From Bacillota bacterium (lineage in GTDB: Bacteria > Bacillota > Clostridia > Tissierellales > Peptoniphilaceae), in assembly GCA_023394045.1 (NCBI GenBank), contig JAEXBN010000002.1:1-19717 (forward strand): a DNA stretch of 19,717 nucleotides, given 5' to 3'. This document shows positions 7,071-14,618 of this stretch, one piece after another (position 1 is the stretch's first letter; the number at the start of each line of letters is the position of its first letter). The position numbers were made by a program, and so were the translations under genes. A model generated the notes under the pieces. That model did not search any database, was not told where the DNA came from, and saw nothing but the letters and a program-made list of their open reading frames with translations.

Positions 7071-8486
7071 TTAGTATTTATAAAGAACCACAACTTTGCG
7101 ATGCGGTTCACGCCCTTCTGAAATCGTCTCGATATGTTCAACATTTTGAAGCGTGGTATGAACAATCCGACGTTCAAAGGCATTCATAGGCTCCAGACTC
7201 ACCTGCTTTTTATATCGAATGACTTTGTCCGCCGTGCGATGGGCAAGACGTTCAATATTTTGCATTCTTCTGGCACGATAGCCCCCGATATCCAGATAGA
7301 TTCGAGTATGGCTGTGAAATGCGCGATGAATGGAAACCCCCAACAGATATTGAAGCGCATTAAGTGTCTCGGCACGCCGGCCAATTGCAATCCCCATATC
7401 CGTATCGGACATATTCACTAATTCCGCATAGAGATCCCCTTCTTCTGTGTGAACCTGAATCTCTGCGGAAATATGCATCAATTTCAACGTCTGCGACAGC
7501 CAGTCAAAAACGAAGTTCTCTTTTTCATCGTCACTGGCACCGGAAGAGAGCTCTTCTTTATCAAAGTCTGAAGATTCAGAAACAGAAGACGACAGTACAG
7601 AAAGATGATCTTCCTCCGTTTGTGCCGCATGAGAGGGCGGATCCAACACCGTCTCATCCGAATCCACCTTTTCCTGGTACATAGACGATGCCGTCTCGGA
7701 TTCCCCAAGCTGCTGATGAATTAAATCCTGCAACGAAGGACGATGCTGAGACTCGCCCGGAAGATGAGTATCATCTTCCTCAAGATTAGCATCATGGGGT
7801 GAATTTTGAGAATCCGTGTCCTCATCCTGTTTTGTCACATTCGACGGCGCATTGACAAAAGCGGATACCGATGCATCCGATGCTCGTGGAATAGGCTGAA
7901 CATCTTCCGTCACCTGCTCGTTTTGGACAGCATCAGAGGATACAGAAGAAAGATTCGGTTCCGACGGATGAATGTCATGATGAAGAATTTGTGCCTCATC
8001 ATCCGATAATACCGCATCCTCAACGGAACTTTCTTTAGTATCTTCTTCAGTAGCTTCTTCAACAGTATCTTCTTCAACGCTCTCTTCAACACGTGGTTCA
8101 GAAGCCGATCCTTCAACGATCACCGGTTCATCAATCGATGTTTGAACGTTCGTTTCCTTTACAGCGTTCTGATCCAAATCATCGACCCGTCCAGGCTGTT
8201 CTTGGTCTGAGGGTGCCTGCTCTGAGGTTTCCGAGGGAGAAATCTCCTTTTGAGAATGTTTTTCCGCAGAGGAAAGAAGTCCTTCCTCTTCCAGAAGAGA
8301 ACGAAATCCTGTTTCTTTCCGAGTGACACGAACGATGGCGTCCTTTCCTCCGAACATCCCCAAAAACCCGGGTTTCGCTTCTTCCATAATATCAATCGTC
8401 ACATCATCAAGCGTCGCATCCAGCGCCTCCAATGCGGCATGAACGGCTTCATCAACCGTTTTTCCTGTTTTCACGACGGATCTCAT
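7071..8486 (-). CDS. jag: SpoIIIJ-associated RNA-binding protein Jag/KhpB with a very long acidic linker
   Basis: Jag (KhpB/EloR) is an RNA-binding protein linked to cell elongation and division and encoded beside the YidC insertase. Residues 1-57 form the Jag N-terminal domain (VVKTGKTVDEAVHAAL, with PGFLGMFGGKDA). Residues about 324-400 are the KH-like domain (IGRRAETLNALQYL). Residues about 402-471 are the R3H domain, with R440 and H443 in ERRIVHTT. Between them, residues 58 to about 323 are a low-complexity, strongly acidic Ser/Glu/Asp-rich linker. Members of this family are typically about 200-330 aa, so 471 is long. The start at 8486 has AAAGGAG upstream and overlaps yidC's stop as ATGA. 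The frame is intact through the linker. Confidence 0.93.
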   Translation of the reverse strand: MRSVVKTGKTVDEAVHAALEALDATLDDVTIDIMEEAKPGFLGMFGGKDAIVRVTRKETGFRSLLEEEGLLSSAEKHSQKEISPSETSEQAPSDQEQPGRVDDLDQNAVKETNVQTSIDEPVIVEGSASEPRVEESVEEDTVEEATEEDTKESSVEDAVLSDDEAQILHHDIHPSEPNLSSVSSDAVQNEQVTEDVQPIPRASDASVSAFVNAPSNVTKQDEDTDSQNSPHDANLEEDDTHLPGESQHRPSLQDLIHQQLGESETASSMYQEKVDSDETVLDPPSHAAQTEEDHLSVLSSSVSESSDFDKEELSSGASDDEKENFVFDWLSQTLKLMHISAEIQVHTEEGDLYAELVNMSDTDMGIAIGRRAETLNALQYLLGVSIHRAFHSHTRIYLDIGGYRARRMQNIERLAHRTADKVIRYKKQVSLEPMNAFERRIVHTTLQNVEHIETISEGREPHRKVVVLYKY

Positions 8487-9223
8487 ACTCTTCTCCTTTC
8501 TGTCGGTTCATCGCCACGAGGCCGATTGATCAGAAAAATAATCCCGCGATAGATCAGTTCGACCAAGTTTCCGAATGACCAGTAGAGCAAAAGACCAGAT
8601 GCCCACATGATAGACATGAAATAAAACACCACCGGCATCAAAAGCAATGTCGTATTCATACCGCTGCTCATGGCCTGCGTCTGCTGACGCTGCGGGCTGA
8701 AATATTGCAAAGCAAACTGTAAAACGGCATTCGCCAGCGGAAGACCAAACCAAGTCAACGGATCGGGTCCGACCAAATCTTTGACCCAGAAAAAGTTCTT
8801 TGCAATCGCATTAAACTGTTCTACAGAACCGAACAGATAGCGGCCTGGCTCACGAAGCACCTGGAACAGAGCAACGATGAGAACTAACTGAATCAAAGTA
8901 GGAAGACAGCTGGTGCATCCCGTCATCGAGACACCTTCCTCTTTGTAAAATTCCTGAATCTTCTGGTTTAGAATGCGTTCATCATAACCATACTTTTTGC
9001 GAATCTGATCTAACTTTGGCTGAATATCCTGCATCCGCGCACTGCTCTTCATCGTTTGCGCCATCAGCGGAATAGTGATTAATTTGGACACAATGGCCAT
9101 CAGTAAAATAGTGATCGCAAAATACGAAAGATGCGCCGGCTCGGCGAACATCCCGGAAATGGTTTGATAGAAAAAGCGCATCAACCAACCGAAAAGATCA
9201 CTGATTGGTGAAAAAATCCCCAA
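8483..9223 (-). CDS. yidC: Membrane protein insertase YidC/SpoIIIJ (Oxa1 family)
   Basis: YidC inserts and folds proteins in the cytoplasmic membrane, alone or with Sec. The protein has the five-segment Gram-positive core. TM1 reads AITILLMAIVSKLITIPL, with Lys where many homologues have the hydrophilic-groove Arg. A charged coiled loop (MQDIQPKLDQIRKKYG) follows, then the GCTSCLPTLIQL segment and three further membrane helices. No lipobox is visible. No ATG fits: the TTG at 9223 has GAGG five bases upstream and gives a normal N-terminus (246 aa). A TTG at 9235 would add four residues but lacks a Shine-Dalgarno. Its stop overlaps the jag start by four bases, and yidD lies 80 bp upstream. Confidence 0.93.
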   Translation of the reverse strand: MGIFSPISDLFGWLMRFFYQTISGMFAEPAHLSYFAITILLMAIVSKLITIPLMAQTMKSSARMQDIQPKLDQIRKKYGYDERILNQKIQEFYKEEGVSMTGCTSCLPTLIQLVLIVALFQVLREPGRYLFGSVEQFNAIAKNFFWVKDLVGPDPLTWFGLPLANAVLQFALQYFSPQRQQTQAMSSGMNTTLLLMPVVFYFMSIMWASGLLLYWSFGNLVELIYRGIIFLINRPRGDEPTERRRV

Positions 9224-9303
9224 ATTGAACCTCAATTTCTCTGGTTTGCAAATTCATCGAGTTCGCATCCATTCGGATTGTCACGCAAAGGAGAAAAGTT
9301 CTC

Positions 9304-9519
9304 TCAAGGAAGAAGAGGGTCTTCACCGCCCTTGCTGAATGGATTACATCGGAGAATTCGCCACAGGGTTAACATGAACGCCGTTGAAAAACGAAAACGT
9401 TGGAAAGCCTGCAAAGCATATTGGGAACACGTCGGATGATAGCGGCACTTTCCCCACCCCAGAAGGGGAGAAAGAACAGTCTGATAAAATCGAATGAGTC
9501 GCTGTGCAACAAAATTCAT
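9304..9519 (-). CDS. yidD: Membrane protein insertion efficiency factor YidD
   Basis: A 71-aa protein of the YidD/DUF37 family, a small membrane-associated protein that helps YidC-dependent insertion. It has the family core LIRFYQTVLSPLLGWGKCRYHPTCSQYALQAF, with both conserved cysteines. The start codon overlaps the rnpA stop as ATGA (9516-9519), so translation is probably coupled; only a weak AAGAAG is seen upstream. The order rnpA-yidD-yidC is the usual one. Confidence 0.96.
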   Translation of the reverse strand: MNFVAQRLIRFYQTVLSPLLGWGKCRYHPTCSQYALQAFQRFRFSTAFMLTLWRILRCNPFSKGGEDPLLP

Positions 9520-9890
9520 GATTTTTTCTTCTTCATCGGTGTCGATGCTTTGTCCGCTTTACGCCGCTCCCATTGTTTCAGACAATGAAACAACGAACGT
9601 TCAAGCGTCGCATAATCATATTCTTTCGCATGTTCTCGCGGAAGAATGACATAGTCATAGCCAACGGGAAAAAGATCCTGATGAAGGCGCACCATTTCAC
9701 GTAAACGTCGTTTCATCCGATTGCGTTCGTGGGCTTTGCCAAATTTTTTAGATAAAGAAAAACCGTAATGATTCTTCTTTGAACCGTTGCGCAGTCCGAT
9801 CAATTTGAAATCGCGATTATACGCGGCAATCCCCCGGCGATAAACGCGACGAAATGATTCATTCTTACGCAGACGAATGGCTCGTTCCAT
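9516..9890 (-). CDS. rnpA: Ribonuclease P protein component RnpA
   Basis: RnpA is the protein subunit of RNase P, which cleaves the 5' leader of pre-tRNAs. The 124-aa basic protein has the RNR signature KAHERNRMKRRLRE (about residues 52-65), which contacts the RNA. The N-terminal block ERAIRLRKNESFRRVYRRG is also typical. The start at 9890 has GAGG upstream. The C-terminus extends as a lysine-rich tail (PMKKKKS) overlapping the yidD start. A hairpin with a U-tract sits between rpmH and this gene, so its expression relative to rpmH may be reduced by partial termination (inference). Confidence 0.96.
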   Translation of the reverse strand: MERAIRLRKNESFRRVYRRGIAAYNRDFKLIGLRNGSKKNHYGFSLSKKFGKAHERNRMKRRLREMVRLHQDLFPVGYDYVILPREHAKEYDYATLERSLFHCLKQWERRKADKASTPMKKKKS

Positions 9891-9956
9891 CTTTTTCCTC
9901 TTTCCACATGGCGACGAAAGCCGGCCTGCTGATTTCTACAAGCGGATCTCTACAAG

Positions 9957-9986
9957 AAAAAAAGCAGGCCCTGTGATCGGACCTAC
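9957..9986 (-). terminator. Intrinsic terminator or attenuator directly after rpmH
   Basis: On the minus strand GTAGGTCC (overlapping the rpmH stop codon) pairs with GGGCCTGC through eight pairs including two G-U pairs, around a 7-base loop GATCACA. Seven Ts follow. It lies about 65 bp before rnpA, so it probably allows only part of the transcripts to reach rnpA. Confidence 0.75.
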
Positions 9987-10117
9987 GCGGAAAGTCTCTT
10001 ACGCCCTTTCAGCCGTCTTGCTTTCAAAACGCGACGTCCTGTTTTTGTTGCCATACGTGCACGGAATCCATGATCTTTTTTTCTTTTGTGCTGATTTGGC
10101 TGGAATGTTCTTTTCAT
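9983..10117 (-). CDS. rpmH: 50S ribosomal protein L34
   Basis: A 44-aa protein: it begins MKRTFQPNQHKRKKDHGFRA and ends LKARRLKGRKRLSA, the complete and typical L34, a late-assembly large-subunit protein. The start at 10117 is supported by a very strong GGAGGAGG just upstream. It is the first gene of the left arm, driven by a consensus promoter at 10174-10202 and divergent from dnaA, the standard landmark next to oriC. Its stop codon is part of the terminator hairpin that follows. Confidence 0.98.
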   Translation of the reverse strand: MKRTFQPNQHKRKKDHGFRARMATKTGRRVLKARRLKGRKRLSA

Positions 10118-10173
10118 TTCCTCCTCCTTTCTCTCCATCCCGATGTCGCCCACCATTCAGGAGTATCTATGTA

Positions 10174-10202
10174 ATTATATTGGGCGCTGTGAAGAGTGTC
10201 AA
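10174..10202 (-). promoter_or_regulatory. Consensus sigma-A promoter for rpmH operon
   Basis: On the minus strand TTGACA (10202-10197), a 17-bp spacer and TATAAT (10179-10174) form a perfect consensus promoter. The start would lie near 10167, giving a leader of about 50 bases before rpmH. Confidence 0.88.
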
Positions 10203-10226
10203 GAAATGGCGTAAATATGCTATAAT
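10196..10226 (+). promoter_or_regulatory. Predicted dnaA promoter (extended -10)
   Basis: TGCTATAAT (10218-10226) is a perfect extended -10. The -35 side is poor (GTGTCA at 10196-10201 with a long 19-bp spacer) and overlaps the -35 of the divergent rpmH promoter. Several DnaA boxes lie between this promoter and dnaA, which suggests autoregulation by DnaA. Confidence 0.65.
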
Positions 10227-10268
10227 TCAGAAGTATGTATCGGTGAAAGACGTGACCCTCTGATGAAA

Positions 10269-10478
10269 TTTTCCACAAATGTGCATAACTTGTGGAAAAT
10301 TCAAAACGTCCTTTCCGATTTTCGTTGATTTTCATCGTTTGCCCCGTCGGTATGACCGGTGGATAAATGATTGAAGAGAAACGGTGGTGGAAAAGTGGAT
10401 GATCTGAAGAAAAACGCAGAAATAGACTGAGTGAGCTGATCTTCATACCCCTACTTTTGTGGATCATGTGGTGGAAAA
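10269..10478. other. oriC: oriC upstream part: DnaA-box cluster before dnaA
   Basis: Near-consensus DnaA boxes are visible at 10269-10277 (TTTTCCACA), 10280-10288 (TTATGCACA on minus), 10291-10299 (TTTTCCACA on minus), 10358-10366 (TTATCCACC on minus), 10386-10394, 10394-10402, 10458-10466 (TGATCCACA on minus) and 10470-10478. The first three start exactly 11 bp apart. This corresponds to the upstream half of a bipartite Bacillota origin. With the promoters it accounts for most of the 377-bp rpmH-dnaA gap. Confidence 0.85.
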
Positions 10479-10494
10479 TATGGCCGGAGGAACA

Positions 10495-11964
10495 ATGAAC
10501 GATTTGACAATGATATGGGATGAAGTTCTCACCATGCTGGATCTTGAATTAAATCCCATTCAGTTAAAAACATGGATCCAGCCTCTGGTTCCCATTTCAT
10601 TGACCAAAGGGGTTCTTCTGTTGGATTGCACCAGCCATTTTATTCATTCCATGGTGGAAAAAAAATATGAGGCATCCATTCGTGAAGCCATCACTTTTAT
10701 CTGTGAACAACCCATCATCATAGAATTGATTGATCCAAGCATGGATGATTATGAGCAAAAAATTCAACCATTTCCTTCCACTGCTGCTGATTCTGCGATG
10801 CAAAATGTGGATACTGTTCCTGATTCAAAGATGAAAACAGAGGAAGATCCTCAGATGATCTCGCAAAAATTGCAGGAGAAAAAAGAACTCCTGTTGCAGC
10901 AGCGGCGGCATAATGGATACATGACGCTGAACCCCAAATACACGATGGAGAGTTTCGTGCGCGGGGCGAGCAATGATTTCGCTTATGCGACGGCAAAAGC
11001 GGTGATTCGTGATCCGGGGCATATTTATAATCCCTTGTTTATTTATGGTTTGTCCGGATTGGGCAAAACCCACCTGATGCAGGCGATTGCACATGAATTG
11101 CTGCAGATTGATCCGACGAAAACCGTTCTCTATATTACCAGTGAGAATTTCATGAATGAGATGATCGGAGTGATTGAAAACGGGACGAATGCGGAGAAAG
11201 AAAATTTCCGCCACAAATACCGCTCCATCGATATGCTTTTAATCGATGATATTCAATTTATCGCCGGGAAAAAAGCAACGATGGAAGAAGTGTTTCATAC
11301 CTTTAATGATCTAAAAGAGGCTGGAAAGCAGATTGTCCTCTCGGCGGATAAACCTCCCAAGGAGCTCAAAAATCTGGAAGATCGTCTGGTCACTCGATTT
11401 GAAGGCGGTATGACCGTCGATATTCAGCAGCCGGATTTTGAGACACGCGTCGCAATTCTTCAGCATAAAATGAAAGGGGAATCCGTCAGCCTTCCGCAGT
11501 ACATTATTGAATTTATTGCGGATCATATCACAGCAAACATTCGTGAATTGGAGGGAGCGCTCCTCCGTGTTCTGGCGTATTTTCGTTTCAAGGAAGGGGA
11601 TGGACACACGCTTTCAAAAGAAGAAGAGCTGGCCATTGCACGGGAAGCCTTGCGCATTGAAGAACAAAAGTCGACAGAGCTGTCAACGCAGGAGATTATT
11701 CGTCGTGTTTCAGAATATTACAACTTGAAAAGCGGCGATTTGCAGTCTAAATCCCGCCAAGGCGCCATCGTTCTTCCGCGACAAATCGCGATGTATCTCT
11801 GCAGGGAATTGACCAATGAATCGCTGGTGACCATTGGAGCTGCATTTGGCCGGGATCATACCACGGTGATGCACGCAGTAGATAAAATTCGATCATGTCT
11901 GGAAAAAGATGAGTCGATAAAAGCAGATGTTGAAGCGTTGCGGACACAACTGACCCATGTGTGA
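10495..11964 (+). CDS. dnaA: Chromosomal replication initiator DnaA
   Basis: DnaA binds DnaA boxes and opens the origin in its ATP form. The 489-aa protein has N-terminal domain I (residues 1-80, with LKTWIQP) and a variable linker (about 85-145). The AAA+ domain carries Walker A GLSGLGKTH (185-193) and Walker B LLIDDIQFI (D251, D252). Domain IV carries the box-recognition signature FGRDHTTVMHA (about 451-461). The usual Firmicutes form is FGGRDHTTV, so one glycine is missing here. The ATG at 10495 is chosen because GGAGG lies four bases upstream and it matches the family N-terminus; the GTG at 10459 would add 12 residues and lies inside a DnaA box. Confidence 0.98.
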   Translation: MNDLTMIWDEVLTMLDLELNPIQLKTWIQPLVPISLTKGVLLLDCTSHFIHSMVEKKYEASIREAITFICEQPIIIELIDPSMDDYEQKIQPFPSTAADSAMQNVDTVPDSKMKTEEDPQMISQKLQEKKELLLQQRRHNGYMTLNPKYTMESFVRGASNDFAYATAKAVIRDPGHIYNPLFIYGLSGLGKTHLMQAIAHELLQIDPTKTVLYITSENFMNEMIGVIENGTNAEKENFRHKYRSIDMLLIDDIQFIAGKKATMEEVFHTFNDLKEAGKQIVLSADKPPKELKNLEDRLVTRFEGGMTVDIQQPDFETRVAILQHKMKGESVSLPQYIIEFIADHITANIRELEGALLRVLAYFRFKEGDGHTLSKEEELAIAREALRIEEQKSTELSTQEIIRRVSEYYNLKSGDLQSKSRQGAIVLPRQIAMYLCRELTNESLVTIGAAFGRDHTTVMHAVDKIRSCLEKDESIKADVEALRTQLTHV

Positions 11965-11997
11965 ATTATCGTGGATGAATGAAGGAATGATGAAGAG

Positions 11998-12092
11998 ATA
12001 TCCACAAGACTTATCCCACATCAAATGGACGTAAAGGGAAACAGGAAATCACTTATCCACGGTTTCCACCATCCCTACTGCTATTGCTGCTA
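11998..12092. other. oriC: oriC downstream part: DnaA boxes plus DnaA-trio unwinding element
   Basis: Between dnaA and dnaN lie DnaA boxes at 11998-12006 (ATATCCACA) and 12053-12061 (TTATCCACG), plus weaker matches at 12011-12019 and 12062-12070. The last pair is followed by a C-rich spacer and the triplet run CTA-CTG-CTA-TTG-CTG-CTA at 12075-12092. The arrangement of tandem boxes, short GC-rich spacer and CTA-type triplets matches the basal unwinding system of B. subtilis, where DnaA loads from boxes onto DnaA-trios. AT-rich DNA continues to the dnaN ribosome binding site. Confidence 0.85.
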
Positions 12093-12121
12093 ATGAATAT
12101 TACTATGATAAAGGAGGCGCC

Positions 12122-13231
12122 ATGAAAATCCGTGTGATGCCACAGGAGCTCGTTCGACACATTTCACAAGTACAGCGTGCGATTTCATCGCGAACGACGA
12201 TGCAAATTTTGGAGTGCATCCGTTTTGAAGCAAAAGAGGGAAAACTTGTTCTCATGGGAACGGATTTGGAATTATCCATCCAAACATCCATGCCCTGTCA
12301 GGTCATCGAAGAAGGCGTTGTGGTGATTCCCTCTTCCATGATTGGAAATATTTTCCGAAAATTGCCGCCAGCAGCAGCCACATTGGAAGAGACAAATGGC
12401 ATCGTCGTCATTGAATGTCTGGACAGCCATTTTACTCTTCAAGTCCCCGGAGCCGGTGAGTATCCGGATCTTCCGGAAATGAAACGGGAAAAAGCGACAA
12501 ACATATCGAATGATGTGTTGATTCGTGCGATTTCGGAGACGGAATTTGCGACCTCTCTTGATGAATCCAAGGTGGCTTTGACGGGAATTTATTATGAACG
12601 CCGCGCGGAATCGGCGCGTCTTGTGACCTTGGATGGGTATCGGATGGCACTCCGCAATCTTCCTCTTGCCGAGGATCAGGAGGCGTTTGAGGAGTCCATG
12701 ATCGTTCCGAAGCGCGCCATGATGGAATTGTCTCGCATCCTGGATAATGACGGCATGACGACGATTTGTGCCTTCAAGAATCATATTCTGTTTGAAAGCG
12801 GATCCGTCCGGCTGTTTGCGCGTCTGATCGATAAGTCGTTCATCAGTTATGAAGAGATCATTTCTGAGGATTATTCCACCAAGGTGGTGATGGATCGTCA
12901 GGCGTTTCGTGATGCGGTGGAGCGCGCCTCTCTTCTCACGCAGGGCGAACGTGCGCACCTGATTCGCCTGAATTTTCAACCAAACGGACTGATGATTGAG
13001 TCCAATTCGGAAATCGGCCATGTCAATGAGTTTGTCAAAACAGAAATGTCCGGAGATGGATTGATGATCGCGTTCAATGCGACGTATCTTTTGGAGGGGG
13101 TTCGGGCGCTGTCCAGTGAGCAGATTACGCTTTATTTGAATGGAACGTTGAATCCGATGATTATTCGGCCGACAGAGGATGAATCATCCTATCTGTATCT
13201 GGTTCTTCCGGTTCGCGTTGCTGGCGAGTAA
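12122..13231 (+). CDS. dnaN: DNA polymerase III sliding clamp (beta subunit)
   Basis: The 369-aa beta clamp tethers DNA polymerase III to DNA and recruits repair and regulatory proteins. It starts MKIRVMPQELVRHISQVQRAISSRTTMQILECI. Domain 1 shows MGTDLELSIQT, the second domain LVTLDGYRMALRN, and the C-terminus YLYLVLPVRVAGE lies near the hydrophobic peptide-binding pocket. The start has a strong AAAGGAGG upstream. It is separated from dnaA by 157 bp that contain the unwinding element, and is followed by yaaA after about 10 bp. Confidence 0.98.
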   Translation: MKIRVMPQELVRHISQVQRAISSRTTMQILECIRFEAKEGKLVLMGTDLELSIQTSMPCQVIEEGVVVIPSSMIGNIFRKLPPAAATLEETNGIVVIECLDSHFTLQVPGAGEYPDLPEMKREKATNISNDVLIRAISETEFATSLDESKVALTGIYYERRAESARLVTLDGYRMALRNLPLAEDQEAFEESMIVPKRAMMELSRILDNDGMTTICAFKNHILFESGSVRLFARLIDKSFISYEEIISEDYSTKVVMDRQAFRDAVERASLLTQGERAHLIRLNFQPNGLMIESNSEIGHVNEFVKTEMSGDGLMIAFNATYLLEGVRALSSEQITLYLNGTLNPMIIRPTEDESSYLYLVLPVRVAGE

Positions 13232-13241
13232 GGAAGAAATG

Positions 13242-13457
13242 ATGGAAATTCTTCGGATTCATACACCATGGATTCGCTTGGATCAGGCGATGAAATTACT
13301 CTCTTGGGTTTCTTCTGGCGCTGAGGCAAAGATTCGGATTCAGGAGGGTGAGACCAAAGTGAATGGAGAAATTTGCTTGATGCGCGGGAAAAAATTAGCG
13401 GATGGGACGATCATCGGGTTTCAAGGGCGTGAAGCAAGGATTGTTGTCAAATCCTGA
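13242..13457 (+). CDS. yaaA: S4-domain RNA-binding protein YaaA
   Basis: A 71-aa protein made almost entirely of an S4 RNA-binding fold: IRLDQAMKLLSWVSSGAEAK, then IQEGETKVNGE and MRGKKLADGTII. Its length and position between dnaN and recF match B. subtilis YaaA, whose exact role is not settled (a ribosome-related role has been proposed). Two consecutive ATGs occur at 13239 and 13242; the second is at better distance from AAGGA, which overlaps the dnaN stop. Either start gives essentially the same protein. Confidence 0.93.
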   Translation: MEILRIHTPWIRLDQAMKLLSWVSSGAEAKIRIQEGETKVNGEICLMRGKKLADGTIIGFQGREARIVVKS

Positions 13458-13479
13458 CGCGCGTGGACGAAGGGAGGCT

Positions 13480-14565
13480 ATGGTGCTGGAGCATCTTGCA
13501 CTCATCAACTTCCGAAATTACGCATATGAACGGATTGATTTTTCTCCGGGCTGCAATGTGTTTTATGGAAAAAACGCGCAGGGAAAAACCAATCTCCTGG
13601 AAAGCATCTACATCACTGCGCGCGGGCATTCCTTTAAGTCGGTCACGGACAGGGAGCTGATTCGTTTTGGAGAGAGATCGGGATATATCCAGAGTGATCT
13701 TCGTGTCGGAATGAGATCTAAAAAAGTGGAATTCAAGTTTTCGCGCGTGGATCGCAAACGGGTTCGGATCAATGAAGTCGAAGTGGATCGGATAAAAGAT
13801 TTAAGCGCACAGTTCGATGTGATTCTTTTTGCGCCGGAGCATCTTGAGTTGGTTCAGGGAGGACCCTCGGTTCGGCGGAAGTTCATGGATGATCTTCTTG
13901 AAGCCATCGAACCTCAAGCCGCATCGACGTTGAGAGATTTTTCCCGCCTGTTGACGCAGCGAAACACCTTGATTCGCCGAAAACCGCCGCAATGGAAAGA
14001 GCAACTCGAGATTTATGACCGCCAATTTTCTGATCTGTCTCTGAAAATCCGAAGGTGGAGAGAATCTTTGGTTTCCCGTTTGAATGCTCAAGCGAAAATT
14101 GCGCATGAGAGGATCAGCAATGGAAAAGAGAAGCTGCAAATTGGTTATGAAACCAATCTCAAACCGGATTCGGATGAAATTTTGAAGCAGTTGAGGGAAT
14201 CAAGGGAGGAGGATATGGTGTCGGGACGAACAAAAATTGGTCCTCATGTCGATGATCTTGAGATTCTTTTGAACGATTATCCGGCTAAAAATTTTGCTTC
14301 TCAGGGACAATCCCGGTCGATTACGTTATCGTGTAAAATGGCGGAGTTATCCATTCGGGAAAAGGAACAGAAACATCAGCCTCTTTTGCTTCTGGATGAC
14401 GTATTTTCTGAACTGGACGAGCGCCGGTCGGCGGATCTTCTGAAAAGCATCGGTGCGTATCAAAGTATTGTGACCACAAATCACGCGGATTTTTTGAAAA
14501 AGATGGCGCCACAATCGGCTTTTTTTGAGGTGCGTGAGGGAAGGGTTTATCGCCAATCCACTTGA
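13480..14565 (+). CDS. recF: DNA replication and repair protein RecF
   Basis: RecF is an SMC-like ATPase that helps load RecA at single-strand gaps, with RecO and RecR. The 361-aa protein begins MVLEHLALINFRNY, aligned with the family start. Walker A GKNAQGKTN is at residues 30-38. The C-terminal signature block FASQGQSRSITLSCKMAEL is followed by Walker B LLLLDDVFSELDERR. The ATG at 13480 follows AAGGGAGG closely; an upstream in-frame ATG at 13402 lies inside yaaA and would add 26 residues unlike the family. The order yaaA-recF-gyrB is typical. Confidence 0.97.
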   Translation: MVLEHLALINFRNYAYERIDFSPGCNVFYGKNAQGKTNLLESIYITARGHSFKSVTDRELIRFGERSGYIQSDLRVGMRSKKVEFKFSRVDRKRVRINEVEVDRIKDLSAQFDVILFAPEHLELVQGGPSVRRKFMDDLLEAIEPQAASTLRDFSRLLTQRNTLIRRKPPQWKEQLEIYDRQFSDLSLKIRRWRESLVSRLNAQAKIAHERISNGKEKLQIGYETNLKPDSDEILKQLRESREEDMVSGRTKIGPHVDDLEILLNDYPAKNFASQGQSRSITLSCKMAELSIREKEQKHQPLLLLDDVFSELDERRSADLLKSIGAYQSIVTTNHADFLKKMAPQSAFFEVREGRVYRQST

Positions 14566-14618
14566 TCGATAAAAACATGAGCTTAAAGATTTCATGGTGA
14601 AATAGAGAAAGGATCAAT

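Noticed and set aside
8018..8100. CRISPR-like or tandem DNA repeat in jag (repeated CTTCTTCAG-type units)
   Set aside because: The repeats are irregular Glu-rich codons within an intact reading frame, with no spacers of fixed length.
10459..10494. Upstream GTG start for dnaA
   Set aside because: It lies within a DnaA box, lacks a Shine-Dalgarno and adds residues absent from the family; ATG at 10495 has GGAGG.
12272..13021. 249-codon open frame antisense to dnaN
   Set aside because: Shadow of dnaN; no ribosome binding site or plausible domain.
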